Shown: positions 1-8,731 of the stretch, piece by piece
Layout of the letters: each line of letters opens with the position of its first letter
Position numbering within the stretch: the stretch's first letter is position 1
NCBI GenBank assembly: GCA_040753875.1
Contig: JBFMDV010000005.1
Coordinates: forward strand, 1-64,000
Length of the DNA stretch: 64,000 bases
From: Candidatus Zixiibacteriota bacterium
Lineage (GTDB): Bacteria > Zixibacteria > MSB-5A5 > GN15 > FEB-12
Reading direction: 5' to 3'
Program-made: the position numbers and the translations under genes
Notes under the pieces: generated by a model
The model's input: only the letters and a program-made list of their open reading frames with translations
The model's database searches: none
What the model was told of the DNA's origin: nothing

Positions 1-49
1 CGGGAGTTCTTGGCGAAGGTGTAATCTGCCATGTTCCGGCAACCGTAAT

Positions 50-149
50 CCCACCGCAAGCGGTGGGGTACCCCGCTCCTTGGGGCGGGTTGGTGGCCAG
101 AGTGGCACGCAAAGATGTCATGTGTGACGTCGGGCGTCCTCGCCCGACG
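50..149. repeat. Cluster of short palindromes
   Basis: Two perfect hairpins lie close together in gene-free DNA. One has an 8-bp stem at 50-57/60-67 with a 2-nt loop. The other has a 9-bp stem at 128-136/141-149 with a TCCT loop. Between them is another GC-rich stretch with partial symmetry. No open frame of substance crosses the region. Such palindromes are typical of interspersed extragenic repeat families, but only one copy of each is visible here, so family membership is inference. Confidence 0.45.
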
Positions 150-201
150 CTACTTGTTGCTGCCGAGATCATCTGCCTGACCGGCCAGGGCACACATGAT
201 T

Positions 202-374
202 GGGCCTGTTGAAAAACTATGCCGTTCCGAAGTCAGTAGCAATTGTTCGTTGTGGCGGGTCTTGCGGCCGCACGTTATATCATCGCCGCACTTCGACTTC
301 GCTCAGTGCGACGATGACGGTGTATGCTGGCGTTGAAGCGCGGCCGTGTGACCCGCCACTTTTTCAACAGTCCC
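202..374. repeat. 173-nt nested palindrome, MITE-like element
   Basis: The ends are a near-perfect 15-bp inverted repeat (202-216 and 360-374, both containing CTGTTGAAAAA). Inside lie a second inverted pair (GTGGCGGGTC at 252-261, matched at 350-359) and a central stem (280-292 with 305-317, one mismatch) around the loop TCGACTTCGCTC. About 35 nt interrupt only the left arm. The reading frame that crosses it has no recognisable product. The architecture fits a non-autonomous miniature inverted-repeat element or a large extragenic palindrome. No target-site duplication is obvious at the edges. Confidence 0.45.
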
Positions 375-511
375 GATTAGCTGTGTTACCTCATCGTTGG
401 ATGCCCTGTCCAATCTGTCCCTCGGCCTATTATGTAAACGATGTTACCGGTTTGTACCAATGTGTAAACGGTAGACGTCCTGACGCCGTCCCATAAGTCG
501 CGAAAATCAGT
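375..511. other. Gene-free stretch, possible insertion-sequence remnant
   Basis: No convincing coding frame. Around 431-477 the heptamer GTAAACG occurs twice, 27 nt apart, on either side of a GTTACCGGTTTGTACC-type stretch. It resembles leader DNA seen in front of some IS481/IS21-type transposases, from memory only. No transposase is present in the window, so this is at most a scar. Confidence 0.2.
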
Positions 512-562
512 TGCGTCAGTTTCTGCGACCCCGACGCAATCGGGGTCACGTGAACTGACGCA
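512..562 (-). terminator. Long two-tier hairpin downstream of the VOC gene
   Basis: A 10-bp outer stem (512-521 with 553-562) encloses symmetric 5-nt internal loops and an 8-bp GC-rich inner stem (527-534 with 540-547) with a CGCAA loop. Read on the minus strand it lies 27 nt after the VOC stop codon and is followed by a short T-run (GATTTTC). It probably terminates that gene, though its symmetry would also fit an extragenic palindrome. Confidence 0.55.
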
Positions 563-588
563 CTTTGTCTCGAAAAAGATATGGCGTA

Positions 589-1035
589 TTAAGACTTTTG
601 CTGGGCGAACTGTTCAGCGGCCCGGCGTTCCAGTTCCGCCAGGGGGACTTCCTCGACACGTGTGGCGATCCACCATGAATTGCCGCTCGGGTCGACCACG
701 CCGCAGCAACGGTCACCCCAGAACTGGTTTGCCGGCTCAGCCATGGATGTCCCGCCGGCCTGCAAGGCACGCCTGTAGACGGTATCGACATCGTTCACAT
801 AGTGATAGAGGCACGACGGCATCGGCTTGTGAGGCCCTGTGGCATCCGAGAGCATCAGGACCGAATCACCGATCCGGACCTCGGTGTGCCCAACGGTCCC
901 GTCCGGGCGCATCATTTTCTCGGAGACTTTGCCGCCGAACGCACCTTCAAGAAACTCGATCAGTTTGACAGCACCTTTCACGACCAGGTATGGGGTGACG
1001 CTGTGGTAGCCATCAGGGATAGGTTTCACTGTCAT
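589..1035 (-). CDS. VOC/glyoxalase-fold protein, PhnB-like
   Basis: A 148-residue cytosolic protein of the vicinal-oxygen-chelate superfamily, closest in pattern to PhnB/YaeR-like glyoxalase-bleomycin resistance proteins. The start MTVKPIPDGYHSVTPYL and the later segments FYHYVNDVD-like and DPSGNSWWIATR are the usual PhnB landmarks. I moved the start inward to ATG 1035 because AAGGAGAG sits directly upstream, while the longer frame has no ribosome site. The PhnB group is poorly characterised and its true substrate cannot be read from sequence. The gene stands alone, with a strong hairpin downstream and a palindromic gene-free region beyond. Confidence 0.8.
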   Translation of the reverse strand: MTVKPIPDGYHSVTPYLVVKGAVKLIEFLEGAFGGKVSEKMMRPDGTVGHTEVRIGDSVLMLSDATGPHKPMPSCLYHYVNDVDTVYRRALQAGGTSMAEPANQFWGDRCCGVVDPSGNSWWIATRVEEVPLAELERRAAEQFAQQKS

Positions 1036-1319
1036 ATGTCTCTCCTTTCTTTGGACCCTTGTGAAAACTTGCGGGTGTAACGCCACTGGCACCAAGCCAC
1101 ACCCTCTCCTGTGCCCGGTGAGTTGAAGATTACACTATCAGGGATGGTGGCGCAATCACTTTCGGAATGCGTTCGATAGCTCCCCTTTGGGTTGCTAACA
1201 GTTCAGTGGGGCAGATTACCATACGGCCCTGCTGAAGAAATGGACAGACTTTGCCGATTATTTCTTGTAGAGAATGTAATTCTCGCAGTCCCGATTGACA
1301 GTCTCCCAGCTGTCACGAT

Positions 1320-3442
1320 TTGACGCACGCTTGGACGTCATGGGCTGTCGGTATGAGGGAACAAAACAGTATCATGACTGCCGGAAACAGAACTTCAAGA
1401 GACATCAGTTGGCTGACGGTCGCTTCCGCTGCCTTCGGTGGCACAGCCGCCGTTATTGGACTGCTGGCGTTGGCTGGTTGGGCATTCGATAATGCCGTGC
1501 TCAAGGGTTTCCATCCGAGCTTCGTGACGATGAAACCGAATACCGCAGTCGGTTTAGTGTTCCTGGCAGTTTCCATCGTTCTCTTGAGCCTGGGTCGAGA
1601 CCGGAGGTTTGCACGGAGGTTGGCGGGCACGTTGTCGTTGCTGGCTGGCGTCCTCGGTGTACTCTCACTTGCCGAGTCTGTATTCGCATTCGACATCGGT
1701 ATCGATCAGCTTCTGTTCAGAGAATATCCAGATGCCATCGAAACTTGGAGCCCGGGACGCATGGCTTTCATCACAGGCGTCTGCTTCCTGATGGCCGGCC
1801 TGGCTATACACGTAATAGCTGCGTCATACAAACGGGTACAGCGTCTTACGGACCTTCTGCTCTCAGCTACTGCCCTGGTCGCAGTTTTTGTATTGGTCGG
1901 TTACCTTTTCGATGAATCCGGGATGCGGGACCTGGGGATGCACGGTTCGATGGCCCTCAATACGGCGATGGCTTTTTTCTTTATCTGCCTTGGGGGGTTG
2001 CGCTTGAGCCGGACCGGCGAATCATGGCCTCGATGTTCTCCAGTTCTCCGGCCGGCATAATGCTTCGCTGGATTCTTCCCGCGGCGATAGCCGTGCCTAT
2101 CATGGCCGGCTGGCTGCGCTGGGCAGGGGAGCGGCACGGTTTGTACGGCACGGGTGTTGGAGTAGCTTTATCAGTAGTCACAACCATTACGCTGTTGGTA
2201 GTACTCATTCGCATGGGAGCAGGTGCGATAGACCGCGCACAGTCTCAACTCGACCGTCTGGAGAGATCGGCGCGCGAGAACGACCAGCGCTTGCGAGCGC
2301 TGCTCGACGCCGCTCAGACCTCGATATACATCTTCGATCGAGATGGAAAATTCGTCTACACGAACCGGCAGGTTGACGATCTCTACCAGGTAGGCACGGG
2401 CGGACTGATCGGCAAGACATTATTCGATCTGTTTCCGGCCGATCGGGCTGTCATCTATCACAACCACAATGAGCGTGTATGGAATTCCGGGGCAGCGATT
2501 GAAGTGGAAGAGACGGCACAGATTCCGTCCGGTTCCAAAACGTACCTCTCGCACAAGTTTCCCATCTGTGACGAAAGCGGGAGTATGGTTGCCCTGGGGG
2601 GAATCTCGTACGACATTACGGAGCGAAAACGAATGGAGGAGGAGCTGCGCCAAAGCGATGAGAATGTCCAGGCTCTGTACGATGATTTGTTGCGACAGAA
2701 TGTACGACTGCAGTCAACCAATGCTGAGCTTGAGTCATTCAGTTACTCGGTCAGCCACGACCTGCGGGCGCCTCTTAGAGCTATTGACGGGTTCAGTCTC
2801 GCCCTGATGGAAGACTACGGCGACAAGCTGGACGGAGCAGCGAAGGACTATCTCAAGCGGGTGTGAGGCGGCGCTCAGAGGATGGCTCAACTCATCGACG
2901 ATCTTCTCCGACTGTCGCGAGTCTCTCGCGCCGAACTGGTGGTCAATGAAGTAGATATCAGTTCTCTCGCGCGGAGGACTGTCGAGCAATTACGAACCAG
3001 CGAGCCAAACCGGCAGGTTGAAGTCCATATCGAAGATGGATTGTATGTACAGGGGGATCAACAACTGTTGGCGGTACTGCTTGAGAATCTGCTCGGGAAT
3101 GCCTGGAAATTTACCGCGCGCAAGGCACGGCCCGTGATCCGACTTGGATCGATGATACAGGATGGCGAACGAGTGTTGTACGTGCGGGACAATGGCGCCG
3201 GTTTCGACATGACGTATGTCGACAAGCTGTTCAATGCCTTCCAGCGCCTGCACACGGAAGGCGAGTTTGCGGGTACCGGGATCGGCCTGGCGACAGTCCG
3301 ACGAATTATTCGGCGACATGGCGGCGATGTCTGGGCGGAGGGAGCGATAAACGAGGGCGCGACTTTCTTTTTCACATTGGAATCAATCAATTGTCAGGGA
3401 GGTGTTTATGCACCACAAGGTCATACTGTTAGTCGAGGATAA
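1320..3442 (+). pseudogene. Membrane PAS sensor histidine kinase, broken by a frameshift and a stop
   Basis: Three open segments add up to one kinase. Segment 1320-2060 encodes about seven hydrophobic helices. Segment 2024-2866 continues with a last helix, a PAS domain (around [14 protein letters not shown]) and the phosphoacceptor H-box [10 protein letters not shown]. Segment 2882-3442 carries the ATPase part (NLLGNAWKFT, DNGAGFD, GTGIGLATV). Segments 1 and 2 are out of frame: one missing G near 2012 (CGGAC where CGGGAC would restore the frame) explains the switch. Segments 2 and 3 share a frame and are separated only by TGA at 2864-2866, where Arg (CGA) would fit. The start is uncertain (1320, 1353 or 1374). 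Two independent lesions suggest a decayed gene. Assembly error is the alternative. Confidence 0.75.
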
Positions 3443-3854
3443 CGACGACGACCTGCAGCTTACGCTGCGGGCACTCAAGCAGAACAATATCACGAACGAA
3501 ACAGTGGTGACGCGTGACGGCGCCGAGGCGCTTGATTACCTGTTCGGCGGCGGAAAGTACGCCGGTCGATATCCGGCTGAACTGCCCCAGGTAGTACTTC
3601 TGGATCTGAAGTTGCCGAAGATTGATGGGCTGGAGGTACTTCGACGCATCAGGGCGAATGAGCGGACGAAACTGCTGCCGGTGGTCATTCTCACCTCATC
3701 GAACGAGGAAGTGGACCTGCTCAACGGCTATGGGTTAGGCGCCAACAGTTATGTCCGCAAACCGGTGGACTTCAACCAATTCACTGAGGCGGTGCGCTCT
3801 TTGGGGTTGTACTGGCTTCTCTTGAACGAGGTCCCTGCCCTGCAAGTGAGGTAG
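3408..3854 (+). CDS. Rcp1-type single-domain response regulator
   Basis: A 148-residue receiver domain with no output domain. It shows the acidic pair in LLVEDNDDD, the phosphoacceptor in VVLLDLKLPK, the switch Thr/Ser in ILTSS and the conserved Lys in YVRKPVDF. The long loop with YLFGGGKYAGR is characteristic of the Rcp1 subgroup, which takes phosphate from phytochrome-like or PAS kinases. ATG 3408 follows a strong AGGGAGGTG site. The gene overlaps the end of the broken kinase by 35 nt, so it was presumably translated with it. With that kinase damaged, the phosphodonor is unclear. Confidence 0.88.
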   Translation: MHHKVILLVEDNDDDLQLTLRALKQNNITNETVVTRDGAEALDYLFGGGKYAGRYPAELPQVVLLDLKLPKIDGLEVLRRIRANERTKLLPVVILTSSNEEVDLLNGYGLGANSYVRKPVDFNQFTEAVRSLGLYWLLLNEVPALQVR

Positions 3855-3856
3855 CC

Positions 3857-5002
3857 ATGTCTGTTCCTCTTCGCGTTCTCATAGTAGAAGATTCAGAAGC
3901 GGATACGCTTCTGCTGCTCCGGCAGTTGACGCTCGGCGGCTTCCAACCCACCCATTCTCGCGTGGAAACAGCAGGCGCTTTCAGAGAGGCGCTCAATGAC
4001 GAGGCCTGGGATATTGTCATAGCGGACTACCTCATGCCAAAATTCACGGGGATCATGGCATTTGATATTCTCCGGGAGAGCGGCAAGGATATCCCGTTCA
4101 TCATCGTGTCCGGTTCCATCGGCGAGGAGATCGCAGTCTCGGCCATGAAGGCAGGGGTCCAGGACTACGTCATGTAAGGATACCTGGCTCGCCTGGTTCC
4201 CGCGGTTCAGCGAGAACTGCGTGACGCGGCCGAGAGGAAAGCACGACGCGCAGCCGAAGAAGAAGCTCGCAAATCCGAACGGTTGCGCATGGTTGGAGAG
4301 CTCACGACATCACTCATCCATGATCTCAAAAACCCGTTGTTGGTCGTGCAATTGGCCGCCGACCTGTTACGCAAGCCCAACCTCGGATTGTCCGATCACG
4401 AGAAATACTGTACCGTCATCGAGCAGCAAATCCGCCGGATCACCGGGATGAGCCAGGAGATCATGGAATTCGTGCGCGGCGATTCCAATCTGTCGGTGCA
4501 GGAAACCAACCTTCGGGAACTCATCTTGGACCTGATCGGCACATACGCCGAACCATTCGCCAACGACGGTATAACGTTGTCGCTGGATATCGGGAATTCT
4601 AAAGATGACGATCTGATAGTGCCGGTCGACGCCGACAAGTTGGCTCGTGCACTGCTGAATCTTGTCAACAACGCGCGCGACGCCGTGACCGCCGGGGGCA
4701 AGATCAGCGTTTCTATCAAGTCACTCAACGATCAGGTCAAGATTGCCGTTTCGGACACCGGCGCGGGGATTCCCGATGAGATTAAGGAAACGATCTTCGA
4801 GCCGTTCGTCACGCACGGCAAATCATGCGGTACCGGCCTCGGCCTGGCCATAGTGAAGCGAATCATCGACGCTCATGGCGGGGGGATCAGTTTTGAATCC
4901 ACCTTGTCTGTTGGGACCACGTTCAACATCACGCTGCCGCGCAGGTCGCCCGTGCAGCCGGCAACAGCGGACCTGGGCAAATCGCACGCCATGATGGCCT
5001 GA
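3857..5002 (+). pseudogene. Receiver-histidine kinase hybrid interrupted by an in-frame TAA
   Basis: Begins 2 nt after the preceding regulator. Residues 1-107 form a receiver domain (LIVEDSEADT, phosphoacceptor Asp in VIADYLMPK) that stops at TAA 4175-4177, immediately after the DYVM that precedes the conserved Lys. The same frame continues without a shift through a charged linker to a kinase core: H-box SLIHDLKNPL (His about 155), N-box LNLVNNARDAV, G1 DTGAGIP, G2 [10 protein letters not shown] single A-to-T change (AAA to TAA) would account for the stop. An internal ATG at 4283 could still yield a kinase-only protein of 239 residues. Read-through or an internal restart cannot be excluded. 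Confidence 0.75.
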
Positions 5003-5182
5003 GATCGCTTCTGGCGACCATTTCCAACCCTCTTCGACTCCTTTCACGACGGCAGGCTGTTACTGGACCGTGACGCCACAGCCCTGAGAATCGGACAGGC
5101 GCATCACCCGTATCTTTTTTCTTCAGTCCGGCCCTTTCCTTACCGATATTATGGACATATCAAACCATATCCGGGAGCATAT

Positions 5183-6277
5183 ATGCGCAAAGTAATCCTG
5201 TTTATTGCTGTGGCCGCAGCCGTGCTGGCGTCCTGCTCGTCGAGCACGGGGCCGAGTCCGGTACAGGCAGCCGCAATTGTCGCCGAACACCAGATCGTCA
5301 ACTCGTTTGGAAATATCCCGGCGGCAACGATCAACCAGATCAAAGCCAACTATCATATTTTCTATGGGCACACCTCCCACGGCAGCCAGGTGGTCACCGG
5401 CAAGAACATGCTGGCCACCGAAGACACGCTATACACATTCAACGGGTTCGTCGAATACGGTGATGATCTGGGGACACAAGGTGACACGAGCTGGGTGCCT
5501 ATCACCCGCCAGAGACTGAACGAAGCCGGTAACAACTTCAACGTCGTCATGTGGTCCTGGTGCACCGGTGTGTCGGACAACACGGAGGCGGGGATTAACA
5601 TCTACCTTCAGGCCATGGCGCAACTCGAACTGGATTACTCCAATGTAATCTTCGTCTACATGACCGGCCACCTGGACGGCGGCGGTCCGACCGGAAATCT
5701 GTATGTTCGCAACAACCAGATCCGGCAGTACTGCCTGGCCAATAACAAGGTGTTGTTCGATTTTGCGGATATCGAAAGCTACGATCCGTCCGGGACCTAC
5801 TACCCGGATGAAACCGATGCCTGCGCCTGGTGCAGCGCCTGGTGCGGGACGCATACCTGTCCGAGTTGTGCATCATGTGCCCACTCGCACTGTTTCAATT
5901 GTTATCAGAAGGGGAAGGCATGGTGGTGGCTGATGGCCCGACTGGCGGGCTGGAATGACCCTACCGGGTTCAGCGGAGGTGTCGAAACGCCGCTGCCTGT
6001 CGGGGTCGAGCTTGAACACAATTATCCCAACCCATTTAACCCGAGCACCACTATCAGGTACACGCTGACACAAAACACCGATGTAGTGCTGGCAATATTC
6101 AACACGCTCGGACAACACGTTCGCACGTTGGTCGATGGCCGGTCGACAGCCGGGGAATATAGCGTGGAATGGGACGGACGCGATGGCCACGGGCATCAGG
6201 TGTCATCGGGGATCTACTATTATTGTTTGACGGCCGGGAATCGCACGGTGAGCCGAAAAATGGTGCTTTTGAAGTAA
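5183..6277 (+). CDS. Secreted Cys-rich lipoprotein with FlgD/T9SS-like C-terminal tail
   Basis: A 364-residue exported protein. The N terminus has a hydrophobic stretch and a lipobox ending at Cys18 (VLASC). The body (about 30-255) begins with FYGHTSHGSQ and has YMTGHLDGGG and FADIESYDP motifs that recall SGNH-like hydrolases, but I cannot assign a catalytic set. Residues 214-240 hold eight Cys, mostly in CxxC pairs, plus two His, likely disulfides or a metal site, followed by an aromatic helix. The last 85 residues start at NYPNPFNPST and end in a beta-sandwich (LGQHVRTLVDG, SSGIYYY), the common FCB-group C-terminal sorting/FlgD-like module. Having both a lipobox and a C-terminal tag is odd. 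It ends 3 nt from a convergent kinase gene. Confidence 0.75.
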   Translation: MRKVILFIAVAAAVLASCSSSTGPSPVQAAAIVAEHQIVNSFGNIPAATINQIKANYHIFYGHTSHGSQVVTGKNMLATEDTLYTFNGFVEYGDDLGTQGDTSWVPITRQRLNEAGNNFNVVMWSWCTGVSDNTEAGINIYLQAMAQLELDYSNVIFVYMTGHLDGGGPTGNLYVRNNQIRQYCLANNKVLFDFADIESYDPSGTYYPDETDACAWCSAWCGTHTCPSCASCAHSHCFNCYQKGKAWWWLMARLAGWNDPTGFSGGVETPLPVGVELEHNYPNPFNPSTTIRYTLTQNTDVVLAIFNTLGQHVRTLVDGRSTAGEYSVEWDGRDGHGHQVSSGIYYYCLTAGNRTVSRKMVLLK

Positions 6278-6280
6278 CTG

Positions 6281-8305
6281 TCAGATCGAAGGCAGTGATA
6301 TCACAAAGGCGGCGCCGCCGAGCGGGCTCTCCCCTATCGCGACTGTGCCGCCAAGGTCGCTGATTATTCGATGAACGGTGGGAAGTCCCAGACCGGTTCC
6401 GACCTCTTTGGTTGTGAAGTAGGGCGTAAACACTTTTTCCCTCAGTTCGACCGGAATGCCGGGGCCGCTGTCATCGAATGAAAGCAGTACCCGATCGCCG
6501 TCGCGGCGAGCAGCAAGTGACATCCGGCCGGGGTGTCCGCCAAGCGCTTCTTTGGCATTGTTGTACAGATTCAATAGCACCTGATGCAGGGAGTCCGCAG
6601 CTCCAGCGACATGCAGATCAGTATCGACGGAGAGATCAATTCGGATATCCAGTTTTTCAGCCTCGGCTTTGACCAGCGCTGCAAATGATGCGATGACGGC
6701 CGACAGATCGACGGCACCACTTCGTTTTTTCTCCTCGCGCGCCAGCGCCAGGAAGCGAGTGATGATGTCGTTGAGCCGTTTGGTCTCGGTGCGAATCTTC
6801 TCCGTGAACGCCGCATATTCCTCGCTGCGCTCAGATGGAGAAAACTCCGAGGCCAGGCGCTGAGCGGCGATAGAGATCGTGTTGAGGGGATTGCGTATCT
6901 CATGGGCAACGCCGGCCGCCAGGTTGCCCATCTCGGACAGCCGTTCCCGTCGCGCCGCCTCCTGCTCGTACTCGCGATAGCGCGTGATGTCATAGGTCAC
7001 GGCCACAACGCCTGTACGGCGGCTATCTTCGTAGATGACCTTTGAGCGGGCCACAAGGAGCGTCCGTCGGCTGTTGTTAACGGTGATATGGGTCTCGAAC
7101 TCATCGGCTCCGAGCTGCCCGGTCATAAACGAATCGAACTGAAGAGGATTCAGTCCGGCAATCTCCTGGCGCGGTCGTCCAACCGCCTGAGAAATTCCCA
7201 TCGTAGCCACAAACGAGTCATTGGCCAGGCGAACGATGCCGTCCTCGTCACAGGCAACCACGCCAACTTTCATCTGTTCAAATATTCGATCGGTGAGGGT
7301 CTTGATATCACTGAACTGACGGCTGATCTCACGACGTCGGTGGCGGCTGTTGATGTAGAGCATCGCCACGACAACCAGCGCGAACAGTATGGCGGACATG
7401 ACGATCATCTGGCGGTCATAGCCGCGCGACACGCGATAGAAACCATCGAGAGACATACCGATCCGGAACAGCCCGAACGGATACCGCCGGGTGGCAAAAG
7501 GACGGACCAGCTCAAGCACCCTGGTCCCCTGAAAATCATAGAGTCGATTCATGATTGTATCGCTGTCGAGGGCGCTTTTCAAAAAGGGGTCAGATTCGAT
7601 CGCGAGCAGATCGCCGACCTTCCGCGAAGAGAAGATGATCCCTCTGGTGGACTGGTAGATGATGTACTCTACGCCTTTCTCCTGGGCCATCCGCTGGGCC
7701 AGGAATCCGATACCGGTCTGGCTGAGCGCTTCGTTGTACGAGCGGGCATCGCTCGAAAACACGATCACCCGGTCGAGTTCGTTGGCGATCTCGAGATAGT
7801 ACTGGACATTTTCACCCGTCTCCTCATTGGCTTCATTCAGGAGAACCGAACGCGTCACCGGATGAGCGATAAGCGAGCGAACTTCTTGGTCGATCCATTC
7901 GGGCGGTTTCAGGCGTTCTCCGCGAGCGGTGCCGGCAGCAGTCAGTATCGAGTCGGCGCCATAGAGGTAAATGCCATTGAGGTCATGGGCGCGGGCATAA
8001 CTGGCCAGCATGGCATTGGACGGGGGCCGGGTATCAAGCGCGAACAGCTCGCCGGCAAGGTCCATATAGCGGCGCTGCGCCAGGCGATCATAATACATTT
8101 CGGCGGCGATGGCATTCTCAGAGGCCTCGGCCAACGCCTCGGTAAACGCGGTCCCTTGAAGCACCAGCAGTCGGAAACTGTCGTTGCGGCTCTCGCGGAT
8201 ACCGATCCACGTGACCGCCAGCACGGCCGCCGCGATAATCAGGAAAATGACAACCAGCGATCTCTGGCCGAGGCGGGTTTCGATTGTAGAGGCGCGGCTC
8301 GACAT
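6281..8305 (-). CDS. Membrane sensor histidine kinase, NtrB/AtoS-like
   Basis: A 674-residue inner-membrane kinase. Transmembrane segments lie at about 15-36 and 300-320 and bracket a roughly 260-residue extracytoplasmic sensor region. A PAS domain (about 335-445) follows, then the dimerisation helix with H-box GVAHEIRNPL (His468), N-box (about 576-590), G1 DDSGPGIP (611-618) and G2 GTGLGL (636-641). This core is the type that pairs with NtrC-family regulators. No partner regulator is adjacent, so it is an orphan in this window. Unlike the 1320-5002 kinases it is intact. A long antisense frame over it is a codon-usage shadow. Confidence 0.9.
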   Translation of the reverse strand: MSSRASTIETRLGQRSLVVIFLIIAAAVLAVTWIGIRESRNDSFRLLVLQGTAFTEALAEASENAIAAEMYYDRLAQRRYMDLAGELFALDTRPPSNAMLASYARAHDLNGIYLYGADSILTAAGTARGERLKPPEWIDQEVRSLIAHPVTRSVLLNEANEETGENVQYYLEIANELDRVIVFSSDARSYNEALSQTGIGFLAQRMAQEKGVEYIIYQSTRGIIFSSRKVGDLLAIESDPFLKSALDSDTIMNRLYDFQGTRVLELVRPFATRRYPFGLFRIGMSLDGFYRVSRGYDRQMIVMSAILFALVVVAMLYINSRHRRREISRQFSDIKTLTDRIFEQMKVGVVACDEDGIVRLANDSFVATMGISQAVGRPRQEIAGLNPLQFDSFMTGQLGADEFETHITVNNSRRTLLVARSKVIYEDSRRTGVVAVTYDITRYREYEQEAARRERLSEMGNLAAGVAHEIRNPLNTISIAAQRLASEFSPSERSEEYAAFTEKIRTETKRLNDIITRFLALAREEKKRSGAVDLSAVIASFAALVKAEAEKLDIRIDLSVDTDLHVAGAADSLHQVLLNLYNNAKEALGGHPGRMSLAARRDGDRVLLSFDDSGPGIPVELREKVFTPYFTTKEVGTGLGLPTVHRIISDLGGTVAIGESPLGGAAFVISLPSI

Positions 8306-8685
8306 GTCCGAAAATTATCGGCGCGAGCGGGCTGCGGCAAGGTAAAGATGAGGGTCGGATCCGCCGGGGAACAAAGTAGGGAGTGGTGGAGGGGGGATGC
8401 CCGACTCTAACGTCAGGTGGCTGGCGAACCAGCACACACCACTCCCTATATTTGTATACGCTTCGGCCACCCGCGAATTTGGGGCCGTTGGAGATTCAGT
8501 GCAACCGCTGTGCCGGCCGGTGGCAGCGCCAGGCCGGGCGCCTTAAAGGCTGAAAACGGGCGAGGCAGGCTCAGCAGACCCCGTGAACGTCAAGCGAAGA
8601 GGGCGTTGGTCCGCAAGAGGTTTACCGGATACGCAACTACGTGCACAAACCCGCTTGTGATCAGCCAGTTCGCAAGACAGACCAA
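8306..8685. other. Gene-free region with a large inverted repeat
   Basis: No supported gene. The frame that could be read on the plus strand has no family resemblance and a Pro/Arg-rich composition. The notable content is an 11-bp inverted repeat, AGGGAGTGGTG at 8378-8388 and its complement at 8437-8447. On the minus strand it encloses a small hairpin GCTGG-TTCG-CCAGC (a UUCG tetraloop). It lies 73-142 nt in front of the kinase start, so it could be a structured leader of that mRNA. Confidence 0.4.
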
Positions 8686-8709
8686 GGCCGGCACTACAAC
8701 GTGCCGGCC
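8686..8709 (-). terminator. Stem-loop after the 8732-10159 gene
   Basis: A perfect 9-bp GC-rich stem (8686-8694 with 8701-8709) and a 6-nt loop, 22 nt past the stop codon of the minus-strand lipoprotein gene. The following T-run on that strand is poor (TTGGTCT), so termination may be weak. Confidence 0.5.
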
Positions 8710-8731
8710 CGATTCAAATCGTCATAGCAGA

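Noticed and set aside
431-477. Possible insertion-sequence leader
   Set aside because: Only a repeated GTAAACG heptamer and a remembered resemblance support it. No transposase or terminal repeats are present.
200-496. 98-codon open frame in the first kilobase
   Set aside because: It spans the nested palindrome and part of the IS-like stretch. Composition is Arg/Ser/Pro-rich and there is no ribosome site.
2864-4177. Recoded stop codons (TGA/TAA as sense codons)
   Set aside because: TGA and TAA close many intact genes nearby, such as TGA at 16771 and TAA at 52451, so a code change is not supported.
7088-8410. 440-codon open frame on the plus strand
   Set aside because: It is antisense to an intact histidine kinase with all motifs, and its translation has no family pattern. 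It is a codon-composition shadow.
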